DNA from: Bosea sp. 29B
GTDB taxonomy: Bacteria; Pseudomonadota; Alphaproteobacteria; Rhizobiales; Beijerinckiaceae
DNA: 64,000 bases
Direction: 5' to 3'
NCBI RefSeq assembly: GCF_902506165.1
Contig: NZ_LR733817.1
Span: forward strand, 4,486,211 to 4,550,210
Below, one piece after another: positions 47,793-56,941 of the stretch. The first letter of the stretch is position 1, and each line of letters starts with the position of its first letter. The notes beneath the pieces were generated by a model. It was not told the origin of the DNA. It made no database searches and was given only the letters and a program-made list of their open reading frames with translations. A program made the position numbers and the translations under genes.

Positions 47793-48974
47793 TTACAGCT
47801 TGATCCAGTCGGAAGCAGGCTGCATCTGCTTGGCCTTGGCGTCGAAGCGGTAGATGCGCCCGACCGGCACGGAGTTGCCGGGGATCGAGATCGGCACGCC
47901 GAACAGGCCGCCGGTGTCGAAATCCTTGATGCTGTTGAGCCCGGCCTTGAGGTTGACGCCGGTCAGCTCCTTGCCGGCATCGAGCGTGCGCTTCACCGCC
48001 TCCGCCATCAGCATGGCGGTGACGAAGCCCTGCATGTAGCCGGTCGACTGGTACTCCGGCCGCATCTGCCGGATCTTCTCCAGCATCGGCGCGGTGCCTT
48101 CCTTGTCGTAATAGTAGCGGTAGGGCATCACGCCCATGAAGCCCTCGGCGGCGTCGCCCATGCGCTGCACGGTCGAGTTGTCCATGGTCCAGAACGTGCC
48201 CATGAACTGGCTCTTCATGCCCATCTGCTTCGCCTGCGCCACGAATTCCGGGATCGGCGCCAGCACATAGCCGTGGAAGATCGTGAAGTCGGGATTGGCG
48301 CGGCGCAGCTTCAGCACCTCGGTCGAGACGTCGACGCTGCCGGGCGGCGTCACGATCTTCTCGACGACGCTGAGCTTCAGCTCCTTGGCGACGGCTTCGC
48401 TCGGCGCGATCGGATCGCGCCCGAACTCGCTGTCGGAATAGACGAAGGCGACGCGCGCGCCCGGCTTCTCCTTGGCGATGTAGCGCAGGAGGATGCCGAA
48501 CATCTCGGTGTAGTCCGGCCCGGCCATGAACTGCAGCGGGAACTTCTTGGGATCGTTGAGCTCGGTCGCGAAGGAGGCGCCGGCCATGATCATGCTGCCG
48601 CGCCGGTCGAGCTCGGGATTGATCGTCTTCGAGAAGCCGGTCGAGTCGCCATAGTAGAGCGAGACCTTCTCCTGGCTGGTGATCTTGTTGAAGGCGGCGA
48701 CCGAGGCGTCGACCTTGTAGGCGGTGTCCTCGGCGACATACTTGATCTTGCGGCCCTTGATGCCGCCGCCATCGTTCAGGATCTTGAGATAGTCCTGGAT
48801 GCCGGCATGGATGCCGACGCCGGCGAAGGCGAAGACACCGGTCAGCGGGATCGAGCCGCCGAGCACGATCTCGCCACCGTCCTGCGCCGCGAGCGGCCTG
48901 ACGCCGAGCGCCAGTCCGGCGAGTGCCGCGGTGCCGGCTAGAAGCTGGCGCCTGTCGAGAGTCGTATTCGTCAT
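47793..48974 (-). CDS. Branched-chain-type ABC substrate-binding protein (LivK)
   Basis: 393 residues. Tat-like leader DRRQLLAGTAALAGLALGV ending near RPLAAQ. The mature part has EIVLGGSIPLTGVFAFAGVG, KKFPLQFMAGPDYTEMFGIL and GARVAFVYSDSEFGRD, typical for the type I periplasmic fold. GGGAGGATGAG precedes the ATG. Adjacent acyl-CoA genes suggest the ligand is an aromatic or aliphatic acid rather than an amino acid. Confidence 0.94.
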   Translation of the reverse strand: MTNTTLDRRQLLAGTAALAGLALGVRPLAAQDGGEIVLGGSIPLTGVFAFAGVGIHAGIQDYLKILNDGGGIKGRKIKYVAEDTAYKVDASVAAFNKITSQEKVSLYYGDSTGFSKTINPELDRRGSMIMAGASFATELNDPKKFPLQFMAGPDYTEMFGILLRYIAKEKPGARVAFVYSDSEFGRDPIAPSEAVAKELKLSVVEKIVTPPGSVDVSTEVLKLRRANPDFTIFHGYVLAPIPEFVAQAKQMGMKSQFMGTFWTMDNSTVQRMGDAAEGFMGVMPYRYYYDKEGTAPMLEKIRQMRPEYQSTGYMQGFVTAMLMAEAVKRTLDAGKELTGVNLKAGLNSIKDFDTGGLFGVPISIPGNSVPVGRIYRFDAKAKQMQPASDWIKL

Positions 48975-49027
48975 CTCATCCTCCCTAGGGTTGGCTGCTC
49001 TTGACGGCAGCCGTTTCAGCGAAGTTC

Positions 49028-50068
49028 TCAAGTCCTGAACGGCCAGAGATGGAAGAAACGCCGCAGCCGCCGCCAGATCTCGGCGAGGCCGCGCGGCTCG
49101 AAGATCAGGAAGCCGACGATCAGCCCGCCGAAGACGATGGTGCGCACCGGCGCCAGCGCCGCGAGCGCGTCCGGGTAGATCGGCGTTGCCCAGTTCGCGA
49201 CGAACTTCAGGAGCTCCGGCACCAGCGTCATGAAGACGGCGCCGAGGATGCCGCCGAGGATCGTGCCCATGCCGCCGACGATGATCGCGGCGAGGTAGAA
49301 GATCGAATTGACCAGCGGGAAGCTCTCCGGCGTGACGACACGGAAGAAATAGGCCCAGAGCCCGCCGGCGAGGCCGGCATAGAAGGACGAGATCGCAAAG
49401 CTGGTCAGCTTGTAGCGCAGCAGCGGAATGCCGAGCACCTCAGCCGAGATGTCGCGGTCGCGGATCGCGATGAAGGCGCGCCCGATCCTGGTGCGCAGCA
49501 GGTTGGCGGCGCCGAGCACCATCAGGCAAGTCACCGGCATGATCAGCCAGTAGAGCGAGAAGGGCTGGTCGAGGGTGCGGCCGAACAGGCGCGCCGGCGG
49601 CATCGACAGGCCGCGCGACTCGCCGGTCAACGACCAGTGCGCGAACAGGAAATGCAGGATGACCGAGGCCGCGATCGTCGCGATGGCGAGATAGAGGCCC
49701 TTCACCTTCAGGCTGGGTATGCCGACGAGGATGCCGATCATCGCGGCGAGGCCGGCACCGACCAAAAGGTTGATGAAGAAAGGCGTGCCGAGCCTGATCT
49801 CCAGCACCGCGACGGTATAGGCGCCGACGCTCATGAAGGCGGCCTGGCCGAGGCTGACGAGGCCGGTATAGCCGGTGAGCAGGTTGAGGCCCGTCGCGCT
49901 GGCGACGTTGATCGCGCAGAGGCAGGCGAGGAAGAGCCAATAGGGGCTGGCGACGAAGGGGAAGGCGATCGCGCCGAGCGCGAGCAGCACCAGGAGCCCG
50001 CGCTGCATCGAGGTGTCGAACAGCGCCTCGTCGGCGGCGTAGCTGGTCTTGAGCGTGCCGATCCGCAT
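49028..50068 (-). CDS. Branched-chain-type ABC permease (LivM)
   Basis: 346 residues, about nine membrane segments. TGLNLLTGYTGLVSLGQAAF, GIPSLKVKGLYLAIATIAA, FAISSFYAGLAGGLWAYFF and VGGMGTILGGILGA are LivM hallmarks. Four bases after livH. Pairs with LivH in the inner membrane. Confidence 0.95.
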   Translation of the reverse strand: MRIGTLKTSYAADEALFDTSMQRGLLVLLALGAIAFPFVASPYWLFLACLCAINVASATGLNLLTGYTGLVSLGQAAFMSVGAYTVAVLEIRLGTPFFINLLVGAGLAAMIGILVGIPSLKVKGLYLAIATIAASVILHFLFAHWSLTGESRGLSMPPARLFGRTLDQPFSLYWLIMPVTCLMVLGAANLLRTRIGRAFIAIRDRDISAEVLGIPLLRYKLTSFAISSFYAGLAGGLWAYFFRVVTPESFPLVNSIFYLAAIIVGGMGTILGGILGAVFMTLVPELLKFVANWATPIYPDALAALAPVRTIVFGGLIVGFLIFEPRGLAEIWRRLRRFFHLWPFRT

Positions 50069-50072
50069 GGCG

Positions 50073-50951
50073 CTAGAGCCTCTCGATCTCGTGGGTGCCG
50101 AACAGCCCGTAAGGGCGGACCATCAGCAGCACGAGCAGCAACGCGAAGGTGACGACGAGCTTGAACTCGCCGCCCAGGAAGGCGCCAGCCAGCGCCTCGA
50201 CCAGTCCGATCAAAAGGCCACCGACCAGCGCGCCGGCAATCGAGTCGAGCCCGCCGATGATCACCACGACGAGGACGGAGAGGCCGAACACGCCCATGGT
50301 CGGCGATATCCCGCCGATCGCTCCGATCAGCACGCCGGCGCCGGCGGCGGTCGCGCAGGCGAGGATCCAGGCCACTGAGAAGACGCGGGGAACGTCGATG
50401 CCGACCGAATAGGCCGCGCCCTGATCGGCCGCCGTCGCCTTCAGCGCGACGCCGCCACGCGAGAAGCGGAACAAAGCGAGGAAGAGCCCGATCACCACCG
50501 CCGCAGCGACGAAGCCGATCGCGACCTTGGGCGCGAGATAGGCCTCGCCGATGAAGACCGGCGTCGACGGCATGAACTCGGGCAGGCGCAGCGGGTCGGC
50601 ACCCCAGCCGAGTTGCACCACGCCGGCCAAGATCGAGCCGAGGCCGATCGTGACCATGAACACCGAGATCGGGCTCTCGCCCAGCATCGGCCGGATCAGG
50701 GCGCGCTCGACCAGCCAGCCGAGCGCGCCGCCGGCCGCGATCGCAAGCGGCAGCGCGAGCCAGGGCGAGAGGCCAAGCCCGGCCGCGAAGCCGAGGAAGG
50801 CATAGCCGCCGAGCATCAGGATCTCGCCGATCGCGAGGTTCACGACGCGCGTGGCCTTGTAGATCAGCACGAAGGCGACGCCTGTCAGCGCATAGAGCGC
50901 GCCGGCACCGAGGCCGGCCAACGTCACTTCGGCGAGGAAGAGGGTATCCAT
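50073..50951 (-). CDS. Branched-chain-type ABC permease (LivH)
   Basis: 292 residues. GAGALYALTGVAFVLIYKAT-RVVNLAIGEILMLGGY at the N-terminus, VERALIRPMLGESPISVFMV, and VVVIIGGLDSIAGALVGGLL near the end. Its ATG overlaps the livG stop by one base (TAATG), which fixes the start at 50951. Confidence 0.95.
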   Translation of the reverse strand: MDTLFLAEVTLAGLGAGALYALTGVAFVLIYKATRVVNLAIGEILMLGGYAFLGFAAGLGLSPWLALPLAIAAGGALGWLVERALIRPMLGESPISVFMVTIGLGSILAGVVQLGWGADPLRLPEFMPSTPVFIGEAYLAPKVAIGFVAAAVVIGLFLALFRFSRGGVALKATAADQGAAYSVGIDVPRVFSVAWILACATAAGAGVLIGAIGGISPTMGVFGLSVLVVVIIGGLDSIAGALVGGLLIGLVEALAGAFLGGEFKLVVTFALLLVLLMVRPYGLFGTHEIERL

Positions 50952-51766
50952 TACGCCGCCTCCGCCTTGATCCGGCGCGCGATCGCGCCGACATCGCCCG
51001 CGCCGAGATAGGCGGCGATCACGGCGTCGTTGCCCTGCACCTCGCGCGGCATGCCGCTGGCGATGACCTGGCCGAAATTGAGCACGACGACATGGTCGGA
51101 GATATCCATCACCATGCCCATGTCGTGCTCGACCATCAGGATGGTGACGCCCCACTCCTCCTTCACGTCGAGGATGAAGCGGGCCATGTCCTCGGTCTCC
51201 TCGCGGTTCATGCCCGCGACCGGCTCGTCGAGCATCAGGATGCGCGGGCGCATGGCGAGCGCGCGCGCCAGCTCGACGCGCTTCTGCAAGCCGTAGGAGA
51301 GCGTGCCGACCGAAGCGTTGCGGATGTGCTGGATCTCGAGGAAATCGATGATGCGCTCCTCGATCTCGGCGCGCAGCGCGAGCTCCTCCTTCTGCGCCCG
51401 GCCCCAGTAGAACAGCGCGTCGAGCACGCCGGTACGCATATGGGCGTGGCGACCGAGCTTGATGTTGTCGAGCACGGTCATGCCGCGGAACAGCGCGATG
51501 TTCTGGAAGGTGCGGGCGAGGCCCCGCGCCGCGCGTTGCGGTGCGCGCAAGCCACTCAGGTTCTCGCCCGCGAAGCTGATGCTGCCTGCCTGCGGCCGGT
51601 AGAAGCCGGAGATGGTGTTGAACAGCGAGGTCTTGCCGGCACCGTTCGGGCCGATCACCGCAGTGATCGCGCCCTCGGGCACCGAGAACGAGACATCGCT
51701 GAGCGCACGCACCCCGCCGAAGGCGAGCGAGACGCCCGAGACCTCCAGAATGGGCGAAGCCACCAT
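50951..51766 (-). CDS. Branched-chain-type ABC transporter ATPase (LivG)
   Basis: 271 residues. Walker A GPNGAGKTS, LARTFQNIALFRGMTVLDNI, signature LSYGLQKRVELARAL (LSYG rather than LSGG, common in LivG), Walker B ILMLDEPVAGM, and ILMVEHDMGMVMDISDHVVV. The C-terminus has GNDAVIAAYLGAGD. One base after echA's stop region; second gene of the operon. Confidence 0.94.
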   Translation of the reverse strand: MVASPILEVSGVSLAFGGVRALSDVSFSVPEGAITAVIGPNGAGKTSLFNTISGFYRPQAGSISFAGENLSGLRAPQRAARGLARTFQNIALFRGMTVLDNIKLGRHAHMRTGVLDALFYWGRAQKEELALRAEIEERIIDFLEIQHIRNASVGTLSYGLQKRVELARALAMRPRILMLDEPVAGMNREETEDMARFILDVKEEWGVTILMVEHDMGMVMDISDHVVVLNFGQVIASGMPREVQGNDAVIAAYLGAGDVGAIARRIKAEAA

Positions 51767-51767
51767 C

Positions 51768-52556
51768 TCAGCGCCCCTCGAACTGCGGCGGTCGCTTGGC
51801 CAGGAAGGCCTGCGTGCCCTCCTTGAAATCTGCCGTACGCGCGCCGGCGAGGAAAGCCTCGCGTTCGAGATCGAGCTGAGCGGAGAGGTCGTTGCCGAGC
51901 GAATGGCCGATGAGATGCTTGATCCGGGCATAGGCCGCCGTCGGCCCCTGCGCGAGCCGGCGTGCCAGCGCCATCGCTTCGCTGGCCAGCTCGGCGGCCG
52001 GCACGACCCGGTTCACCAGCCCGAGCGCCAGCGCCTCGGGCGCATGCACGGGCTCTGCCAGCATCGCCAATTCCAGCGCCTTGCGTGTCCCGACAAGGCG
52101 CGGCAGCCGATAGGTCGAGGAGCTGTCGGGGCTGATGCCGATCCGCGCGAAGGCCAGGTTGAACACGGCATCGTCGGCGGCGATGCAGAGATCGCAGGCC
52201 ATGGACAGGCTGAAGCCTGCGCCGGCGGCCGCTCCCTGCACGACTGCGACGGTCGGCAGCTTCAGGGCGTCGAGCGCACGCAGCGCCTCGTGAACCGGGT
52301 CGATGATCGCCTCGATCGCAGCAGTCGGATCGCCTTCGAGGAAGCGAGCGACATCGCCGCCGGCACAGAAGGCCCGGCCCTCGCCGCGCAGCAGCAGAGC
52401 CCGTGCCGTGCCGTCCTGCGCGACGCGTGCGATCGCATCCCGAAGGCTGCGCGCCATCTGCGGGTCGATCGCGTTGAGCACGCGCGGACGATTGAGCGTG
52501 ATGACGGCAACGGACTGCTCGATCGTGAGCAGCACCGGGCTTCCGGCCTGGTCCAT
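51768..52556 (-). CDS. Enoyl-CoA hydratase/isomerase family protein
   Basis: 262 residues. Crotonase fold: VITLNRPRVLNAIDPQM, GEGRAFCAGGDVARFL (oxyanion hole), VQGAAAGAGFSLSMACDLCI and FARIGISPDSSSTYRLPRLV. The second-site residue is Asp in SPDSSST, as in PaaG-like isomerases, rather than the Glu pair of classical hydratases. First gene of the nine-gene operon. With the ligase and thiolase it completes a short beta-oxidation module. Confidence 0.93.
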   Translation of the reverse strand: MDQAGSPVLLTIEQSVAVITLNRPRVLNAIDPQMARSLRDAIARVAQDGTARALLLRGEGRAFCAGGDVARFLEGDPTAAIEAIIDPVHEALRALDALKLPTVAVVQGAAAGAGFSLSMACDLCIAADDAVFNLAFARIGISPDSSSTYRLPRLVGTRKALELAMLAEPVHAPEALALGLVNRVVPAAELASEAMALARRLAQGPTAAYARIKHLIGHSLGNDLSAQLDLEREAFLAGARTADFKEGTQAFLAKRPPQFEGR

Positions 52557-52625
52557 GACGTTCCCCTTGAGTCCGCAGTCGTTTGCCGCCGCGGTATCTC
52601 TGTCGCTCTACTCGATATTCCTGAG

Positions 52626-52641
52626 CTTACTCGTGAGTAAG
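52626..52641. promoter_or_regulatory. Dyad CTTACTC-GT-GAGTAAG, candidate TetR operator
   Basis: Perfect 7-bp inverted repeat with 2-base centre, 70 bp before the first gene of the echA-liv-fadD-thiolase-tetR operon. Half-site and spacing suit a TetR dimer. The rest of the 288-bp gap to the glycosidase gene shows no gene. Confidence 0.65.
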
Positions 52642-52844
52642 GCGAAAGCGGGCGGCGTGCGCTATGCGCAATTGCGCACGGCCGGGATTGTCGAAACGGA
52701 ACGGCCTGATCGCACCGGATGATTGCGAAGACCCGCAGAGTGAAAAAGGCCGATCATCGCCATGATGGTGTGAGCCCGGCGTGACCATCATTCCCCGGAA
52801 GCCTGCACTCCTCCTGCATCAAGGCGTCTCGATCCTGGCGTCCT

Positions 52845-54137
52845 TCACATTTTCTCACGCGCAGGACCCGCGGCAGCCGTCTGATCGAGCATCAGGCTGA
52901 TCGCTGCGGTCCAGGAGAAGTGGCTGCCGCCCAGCCCTTCGCCGGAGGTCGGGTCGAAATATTCGGCGATGCCACCATCCCGCATCAGGGTCTGCGTCGC
53001 CAGGTGGATCCGGCTGGCGAGCGCCGCATGCTCGTAGCGCTCGAAACCCTCGGCGATCATGAAGTTCACCACCGCCCAGATCGGGCCGCGCCAGTACCGC
53101 TTTGGCTCGAAGCGGGGATCGAGCGGCGAGGTACTCGGCACCGGATAGGGCGCCTTCGCGAGCCAGCTTTCGAGCTCGGCAGAGAGCTCGGCGGCCTGCC
53201 CGGCCGAGGGGATGCCGGCGAACAATGGCAGCAGGCCGGCCGAGGTCGAGGCGTCGACCGTGGTGCCCGTGCAGAGATCGCGCGCCTGGTAGATGCGCCT
53301 GCTCTCGCTCCAGAGCCGGGCGAAGGCCGCGGCCCGGCGCGCCATCCGCGCCTCGATCCGGCTGCGCTCTGCCGAGGTGCCGAACTGTTCGGCCAGCGCC
53401 AGCAGATCCTCTTCCGCCTTGTGCAGGATCGCATTCGTCGCGACGTCGACGAGCTTGAAGGGCGAGGCCTGCCACATCGCTGCGGGCTCCCAGCCGAGCC
53501 CGGCATAGAGGTCGACCAACGCGATGAAGCGGCGATAGTCCTCGTCGCGCGGGCGCATCTCGGCGCCGATATGGGAGGTGTCGCGGCGCCGGATCGGCGT
53601 CGTAGGGGTAATCGTCAGGCGCGCCATCGCCTCGTCCCATGCCGGGCTGTTGTCCATGCCCGATTCCCAGGGATGCAGGATGGCGACGAGGCCGGTCCCT
53701 TCCGGATCGCGGGCCTTCTCCCACCAGTCATGCGAGGCGAGCGCGCAGCGATAGAGCCGGGTGGCTCGTGCCTGCGCATCAGGGCCCCGCGCGATCTCGA
53801 AGACGCGACGCAGCGCCGTGGCGAAGACCGGCGGCTGCGTGATGCCCGAGGTCGGGATGGCATGGCGGGTGCGCCAGACGTCCGGCCCCGGGAAATAGTC
53901 GTCGCTCGGCGCATGGAAGACGATATGTGGCACCATGCCGTCATCCCATTGGCCCTCGACCAGCCGCTCCAGCTCGCGCCAGGCGCGCTCCTTGTCGAAG
54001 GTTGCCCAGCCCATCGCGACGAAGGCCGAATCCCAATTCCATTGGAACGGATAGAGCCGGTCGGTCGGAACCGTGTAGCCGCCGCGGTCATTGGCGCGCA
54101 GGATGGCGCGGGCCGCCTCGATGTCGATCGTCGTCAT
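52845..54137 (-). CDS. MGH1/GH63-like glycoside hydrolase
   Basis: 430 residues, no signal peptide, so cytosolic. Alpha/alpha-barrel hallmarks: FQWNWDSAFVAMGWATFDKE near the N-terminus, DGMVPHIVF, ILHPWESGMDNSPAWDEAM (acid Asp/Glu) and RYWRGPIWAVVNFMIAEG with GSHFSWTAA at the end. This fits the mannosylglycerate/glucosylglycerate hydrolase branch of GH63. Last gene of the LacI-controlled ABC operon, 11 bp after the ATPase gene, so it likely splits the imported glycoside. Confidence 0.85.
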   Translation of the reverse strand: MTTIDIEAARAILRANDRGGYTVPTDRLYPFQWNWDSAFVAMGWATFDKERAWRELERLVEGQWDDGMVPHIVFHAPSDDYFPGPDVWRTRHAIPTSGITQPPVFATALRRVFEIARGPDAQARATRLYRCALASHDWWEKARDPEGTGLVAILHPWESGMDNSPAWDEAMARLTITPTTPIRRRDTSHIGAEMRPRDEDYRRFIALVDLYAGLGWEPAAMWQASPFKLVDVATNAILHKAEEDLLALAEQFGTSAERSRIEARMARRAAAFARLWSESRRIYQARDLCTGTTVDASTSAGLLPLFAGIPSAGQAAELSAELESWLAKAPYPVPSTSPLDPRFEPKRYWRGPIWAVVNFMIAEGFERYEHAALASRIHLATQTLMRDGGIAEYFDPTSGEGLGGSHFSWTAAISLMLDQTAAAGPAREKM

Positions 54138-54148
54138 GTCCTAGTCCA

Positions 54149-55198
54149 TCATTGCGTCGGAAGCGCCCGGCCGGAGGCCGGGTCCATCCAGACCAGTCGT
54201 TTCGGGTCGGGCTTGAGGCCGATCCGCGTTCCAGGTTTGTGGCCGCTGCCGGCGGGGGCGGCGACGCGCAGCAACGTCGTGCCGCTGCGGCCGGTGACGA
54301 GGTCGTGCGCGCCGAGGGGTTCGACCACCGCGATGTCGAAGGGCAGGCCCTCGCCTGCGGCGACCGGCATCAGGTCCTCGGCCCGGACGCCCATCAGCAG
54401 CTCGCCGGAGGTCTTCGGCGCCGGCAGGTTCGCGCCCGCCAGCTCCAGCCGTGAATTCTCGACGGAGACCGGCAGGAAGTTCATCGGCGGGCTGCCGACG
54501 AAGCCGCCGACGAAGGTTGTCGCCGGATGTTCATAGACCTCGGTCGGCCGGTCGATCTGCTCGATCCGCCCGCCATGCATCACGGCGATCCGGTCGGCGA
54601 GGCCCATCGCCTCGGTCTGGTCGTGGGTGACGTAGATTGTCGTGGTCCTGGCCTCGCGCAGCACCGCCTTGAGCTCGGCGCGCATTTCGAGCCGCAGCAG
54701 CGCGTCGAGATTGGAGAGCGGCTCGTCCATCAGCAGCACCGGCGGCTCGACCGCGAGCGCGCGGGCGACGGCGACGCGCTGGCGCTGCCCGCCCGAGAGC
54801 TTGGCCGGATAGCGATCGAGATAGGGCGTGATGTGAAGCAGCTCGGCCGCCTTGCCGACCTGCGCCTTGACACGCACTTCGTCGGCGCCCTGCATGCGCA
54901 GCCCAAAGCCGACATTCTCGTAGACGCTCATATGGGGAAACACGGCGTAGTTCTGGAACACCATGGCGAGCCCGCGCCGGCGTGTCGGCACCTCCGTCAA
55001 GTCACGCCCGCCGATGACGATGCGCCCGCTCGTCGCGCTCTCCAGCCCGGCGATGATCCGCAGCAGCGTGGTCTTGCCGCAGCCGGACGGGCCGAGCAGG
55101 GCGACGAACTCGCCGTCAGCGACGGAAAGATCGATCTGCTCCAGCGCCCGCGTCGCGCCGAACGATTTGGCGATACCGTCGATGGTGATCTCGGCCAT
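54149..55198 (-). CDS. Carbohydrate/polyol-type ABC transporter ATPase (MalK/PotA family)
   Basis: 349 residues. Walker A GPSGCGKTT, signature LSGGQRQRVAVARALAVEPP, Walker B VLLMDEPLSNLD, H-loop VTHDQTEAMGLADRI, and a C-terminal TOBE/OB domain (FVGGFVGSPPMNFLPV, GVRAEDLMPV). ATG 55198 gives the normal N-terminus. It energises the two permeases upstream. Confidence 0.95.
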   Translation of the reverse strand: MAEITIDGIAKSFGATRALEQIDLSVADGEFVALLGPSGCGKTTLLRIIAGLESATSGRIVIGGRDLTEVPTRRRGLAMVFQNYAVFPHMSVYENVGFGLRMQGADEVRVKAQVGKAAELLHITPYLDRYPAKLSGGQRQRVAVARALAVEPPVLLMDEPLSNLDALLRLEMRAELKAVLREARTTTIYVTHDQTEAMGLADRIAVMHGGRIEQIDRPTEVYEHPATTFVGGFVGSPPMNFLPVSVENSRLELAGANLPAPKTSGELLMGVRAEDLMPVAAGEGLPFDIAVVEPLGAHDLVTGRSGTTLLRVAAPAGSGHKPGTRIGLKPDPKRLVWMDPASGRALPTQ

Positions 55199-55208
55199 GT
55201 CGTTCCCG

Positions 55209-56015
55209 TCAGCGGTTGGCGATGCCCCACATCGCGAACAGGTATTTCCGGACCGCGAAGATGAAAGCAAGCGAGGGCAGGATCAGCAGGAAACCGCCGG
55301 CGAAGCGGAAATGCAGCGGCGATTCCGCCAGCACCGTCAGCAGGTAGGCGGTGAGGGTGCGGTTCTTCACCGAGAGCACCGAGGCGGCGAAGACCTCGTT
55401 CCAGGAGATGACGAAGGCGAAGATCGCCGCTGCCGCTATGCCGGGCAGCGCCAATGGCAGCACCACCTTGCGGAAGGCCTGCCAGCGGCTGCAGCCGAAG
55501 ACCCAGGCCGCCTCTTCCAGCTCGCGCGGGATCGCCTGGAACAGGCTCGCCGAGACCAGCGCCGCGAAGGGCAAAGCCAGTGCCGTATGCACGAGGCCGA
55601 CGCCGAAGGCGGTGTCGTAGAGCCCGATGCGGATGAAGGCGACCGTCAGCGGCAGCGCCAGAATGGCGAGCGGGAAGGCGCGCGTGAGCAGGATCAGCAG
55701 GCGATAGGCGTTCTGGCCGCAGAAGGAGAAGCGCGCCAGCGCATAGCCGGCCGGAGCGCCGAGGCCGATCGAGAGCGCCATGCAGGTCAGAGCCGCGATG
55801 ATGCTGTTGACCATCGCCGGCCAGACGCCCTCGACCGCGAGGAAGGTCTGCAGGGCGGCGAACGAGGCATCGCCCGGCCACAGCGATTTTGGCCAGCGGA
55901 AGACGCCAGTGCGACCGCCGAAGGCGCCGAGCGCGATCAGCCAGATCGGCACCAGCACCCAGGCGCAGAGCGCGGCGACGCCGGTCCAGAAGACCGTGCG
56001 CTTCAGCCCGCTCAT
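55209..56015 (-). CDS. Sugar-type ABC transporter permease (MalG type)
   Basis: 268 residues, six membrane segments. Docking loop ELEEAAWVFGCSRWQAFRKV and FVISWNEVFAASVLSVKNRT are typical of MalG-like subunits. ATG 56015 overlaps the upstream permease stop (ATGA), fixing the start. Confidence 0.94.
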   Translation of the reverse strand: MSGLKRTVFWTGVAALCAWVLVPIWLIALGAFGGRTGVFRWPKSLWPGDASFAALQTFLAVEGVWPAMVNSIIAALTCMALSIGLGAPAGYALARFSFCGQNAYRLLILLTRAFPLAILALPLTVAFIRIGLYDTAFGVGLVHTALALPFAALVSASLFQAIPRELEEAAWVFGCSRWQAFRKVVLPLALPGIAAAAIFAFVISWNEVFAASVLSVKNRTLTAYLLTVLAESPLHFRFAGGFLLILPSLAFIFAVRKYLFAMWGIANR

Positions 56016-56866
56016 GGCTGCTGCTCCGCCGGCACGCGCAAGACACGCAGATAGATTGCGGTCGCGGCGAGCGAGATCACCACGATCAGCATCGCATAAG
56101 CGGCGGCAACGCCAGTGTTCTGATTGGCGTTCTGCCAGGTGTAGGCCTCGCCGACGAGCACCGGGAAATTGGTGCCGCCGATGGCGTAGACCACCGCGAA
56201 GACCTCGAAGGCGAGCACGGTGCGCAGGATCAGCGCGGTCTGGATGCTGGGCTTGAGCAGCGGCAGCGTGATGCGGCGGAAGATCGTCCACGGCCTGGCG
56301 CCGAAGACCTCGGCCGCCTCGCGATATTCTTTCGGGATAAGCTGCAGGCCGGCGACCAGGATGACCAGCACGATCGCGGTGGCGCGCCAGATCTCGGCCA
56401 GGACGACGCCGAGGAAGAGCGTGCCTGGCGTCTCATAGGTCAGCCAGGCGGTCGGTCCGTCGATCAGTCCGAGACCATAGAGCGCGCTGTTGAGATAGCC
56501 GCGATCCTGCAGGATCGCGAGCCAGACCAGGCCGGCGGCGAGGTCGGAGACGCCGAGCGGGATCGTCCAGACCCAGAGGACGAGATCGCGCCCGCGGCCG
56601 ATCTTCTCGATCATCACGCTTAGGCCGAGGGCGAGCGCGAGCTGGATCGGCACGACCACAAGGACGAGGAGGAAGGTGTTGCGCAGGGCCGGACCGAAGT
56701 TCAGGTCGGAGACCATGCGCCGGTAGTTTCCGAGCGAGGCCACTCCGCCTTCGCTGAAGGACAGCGCGATCGTCTGCACCAAAGGCAGCAGGAAGATCGC
56801 CGCCAGGAAGACCAGGGACGGCGCCAGCAGCAGATAAGGGAGGGCTCGCGACTGCGCTCGCTTCAT
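56012..56866 (-). CDS. Sugar-type ABC transporter permease (MalF/UgpA type)
   Basis: 284 residues, six membrane segments. RALPYLLLAPSLVFLAAIFL at the N-terminus, docking loop EYREAAEVFGARPWTIFRRI and GEAYTWQNANQNTGVAAAYA near the end. Overlaps the MalG-like gene. Follows the binding protein by 75 bp. Confidence 0.94.
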   Translation of the reverse strand: MKRAQSRALPYLLLAPSLVFLAAIFLLPLVQTIALSFSEGGVASLGNYRRMVSDLNFGPALRNTFLLVLVVVPIQLALALGLSVMIEKIGRGRDLVLWVWTIPLGVSDLAAGLVWLAILQDRGYLNSALYGLGLIDGPTAWLTYETPGTLFLGVVLAEIWRATAIVLVILVAGLQLIPKEYREAAEVFGARPWTIFRRITLPLLKPSIQTALILRTVLAFEVFAVVYAIGGTNFPVLVGEAYTWQNANQNTGVAAAYAMLIVVISLAATAIYLRVLRVPAEQQP

Positions 56867-56941
56867 GGCGGTCCCGGCGGCGGGTGGTGGAATGGGAAAA
56901 GCGGGCGGCCCGAAGGCCGCCCAGTGGGAGGAGGCGTTGGG

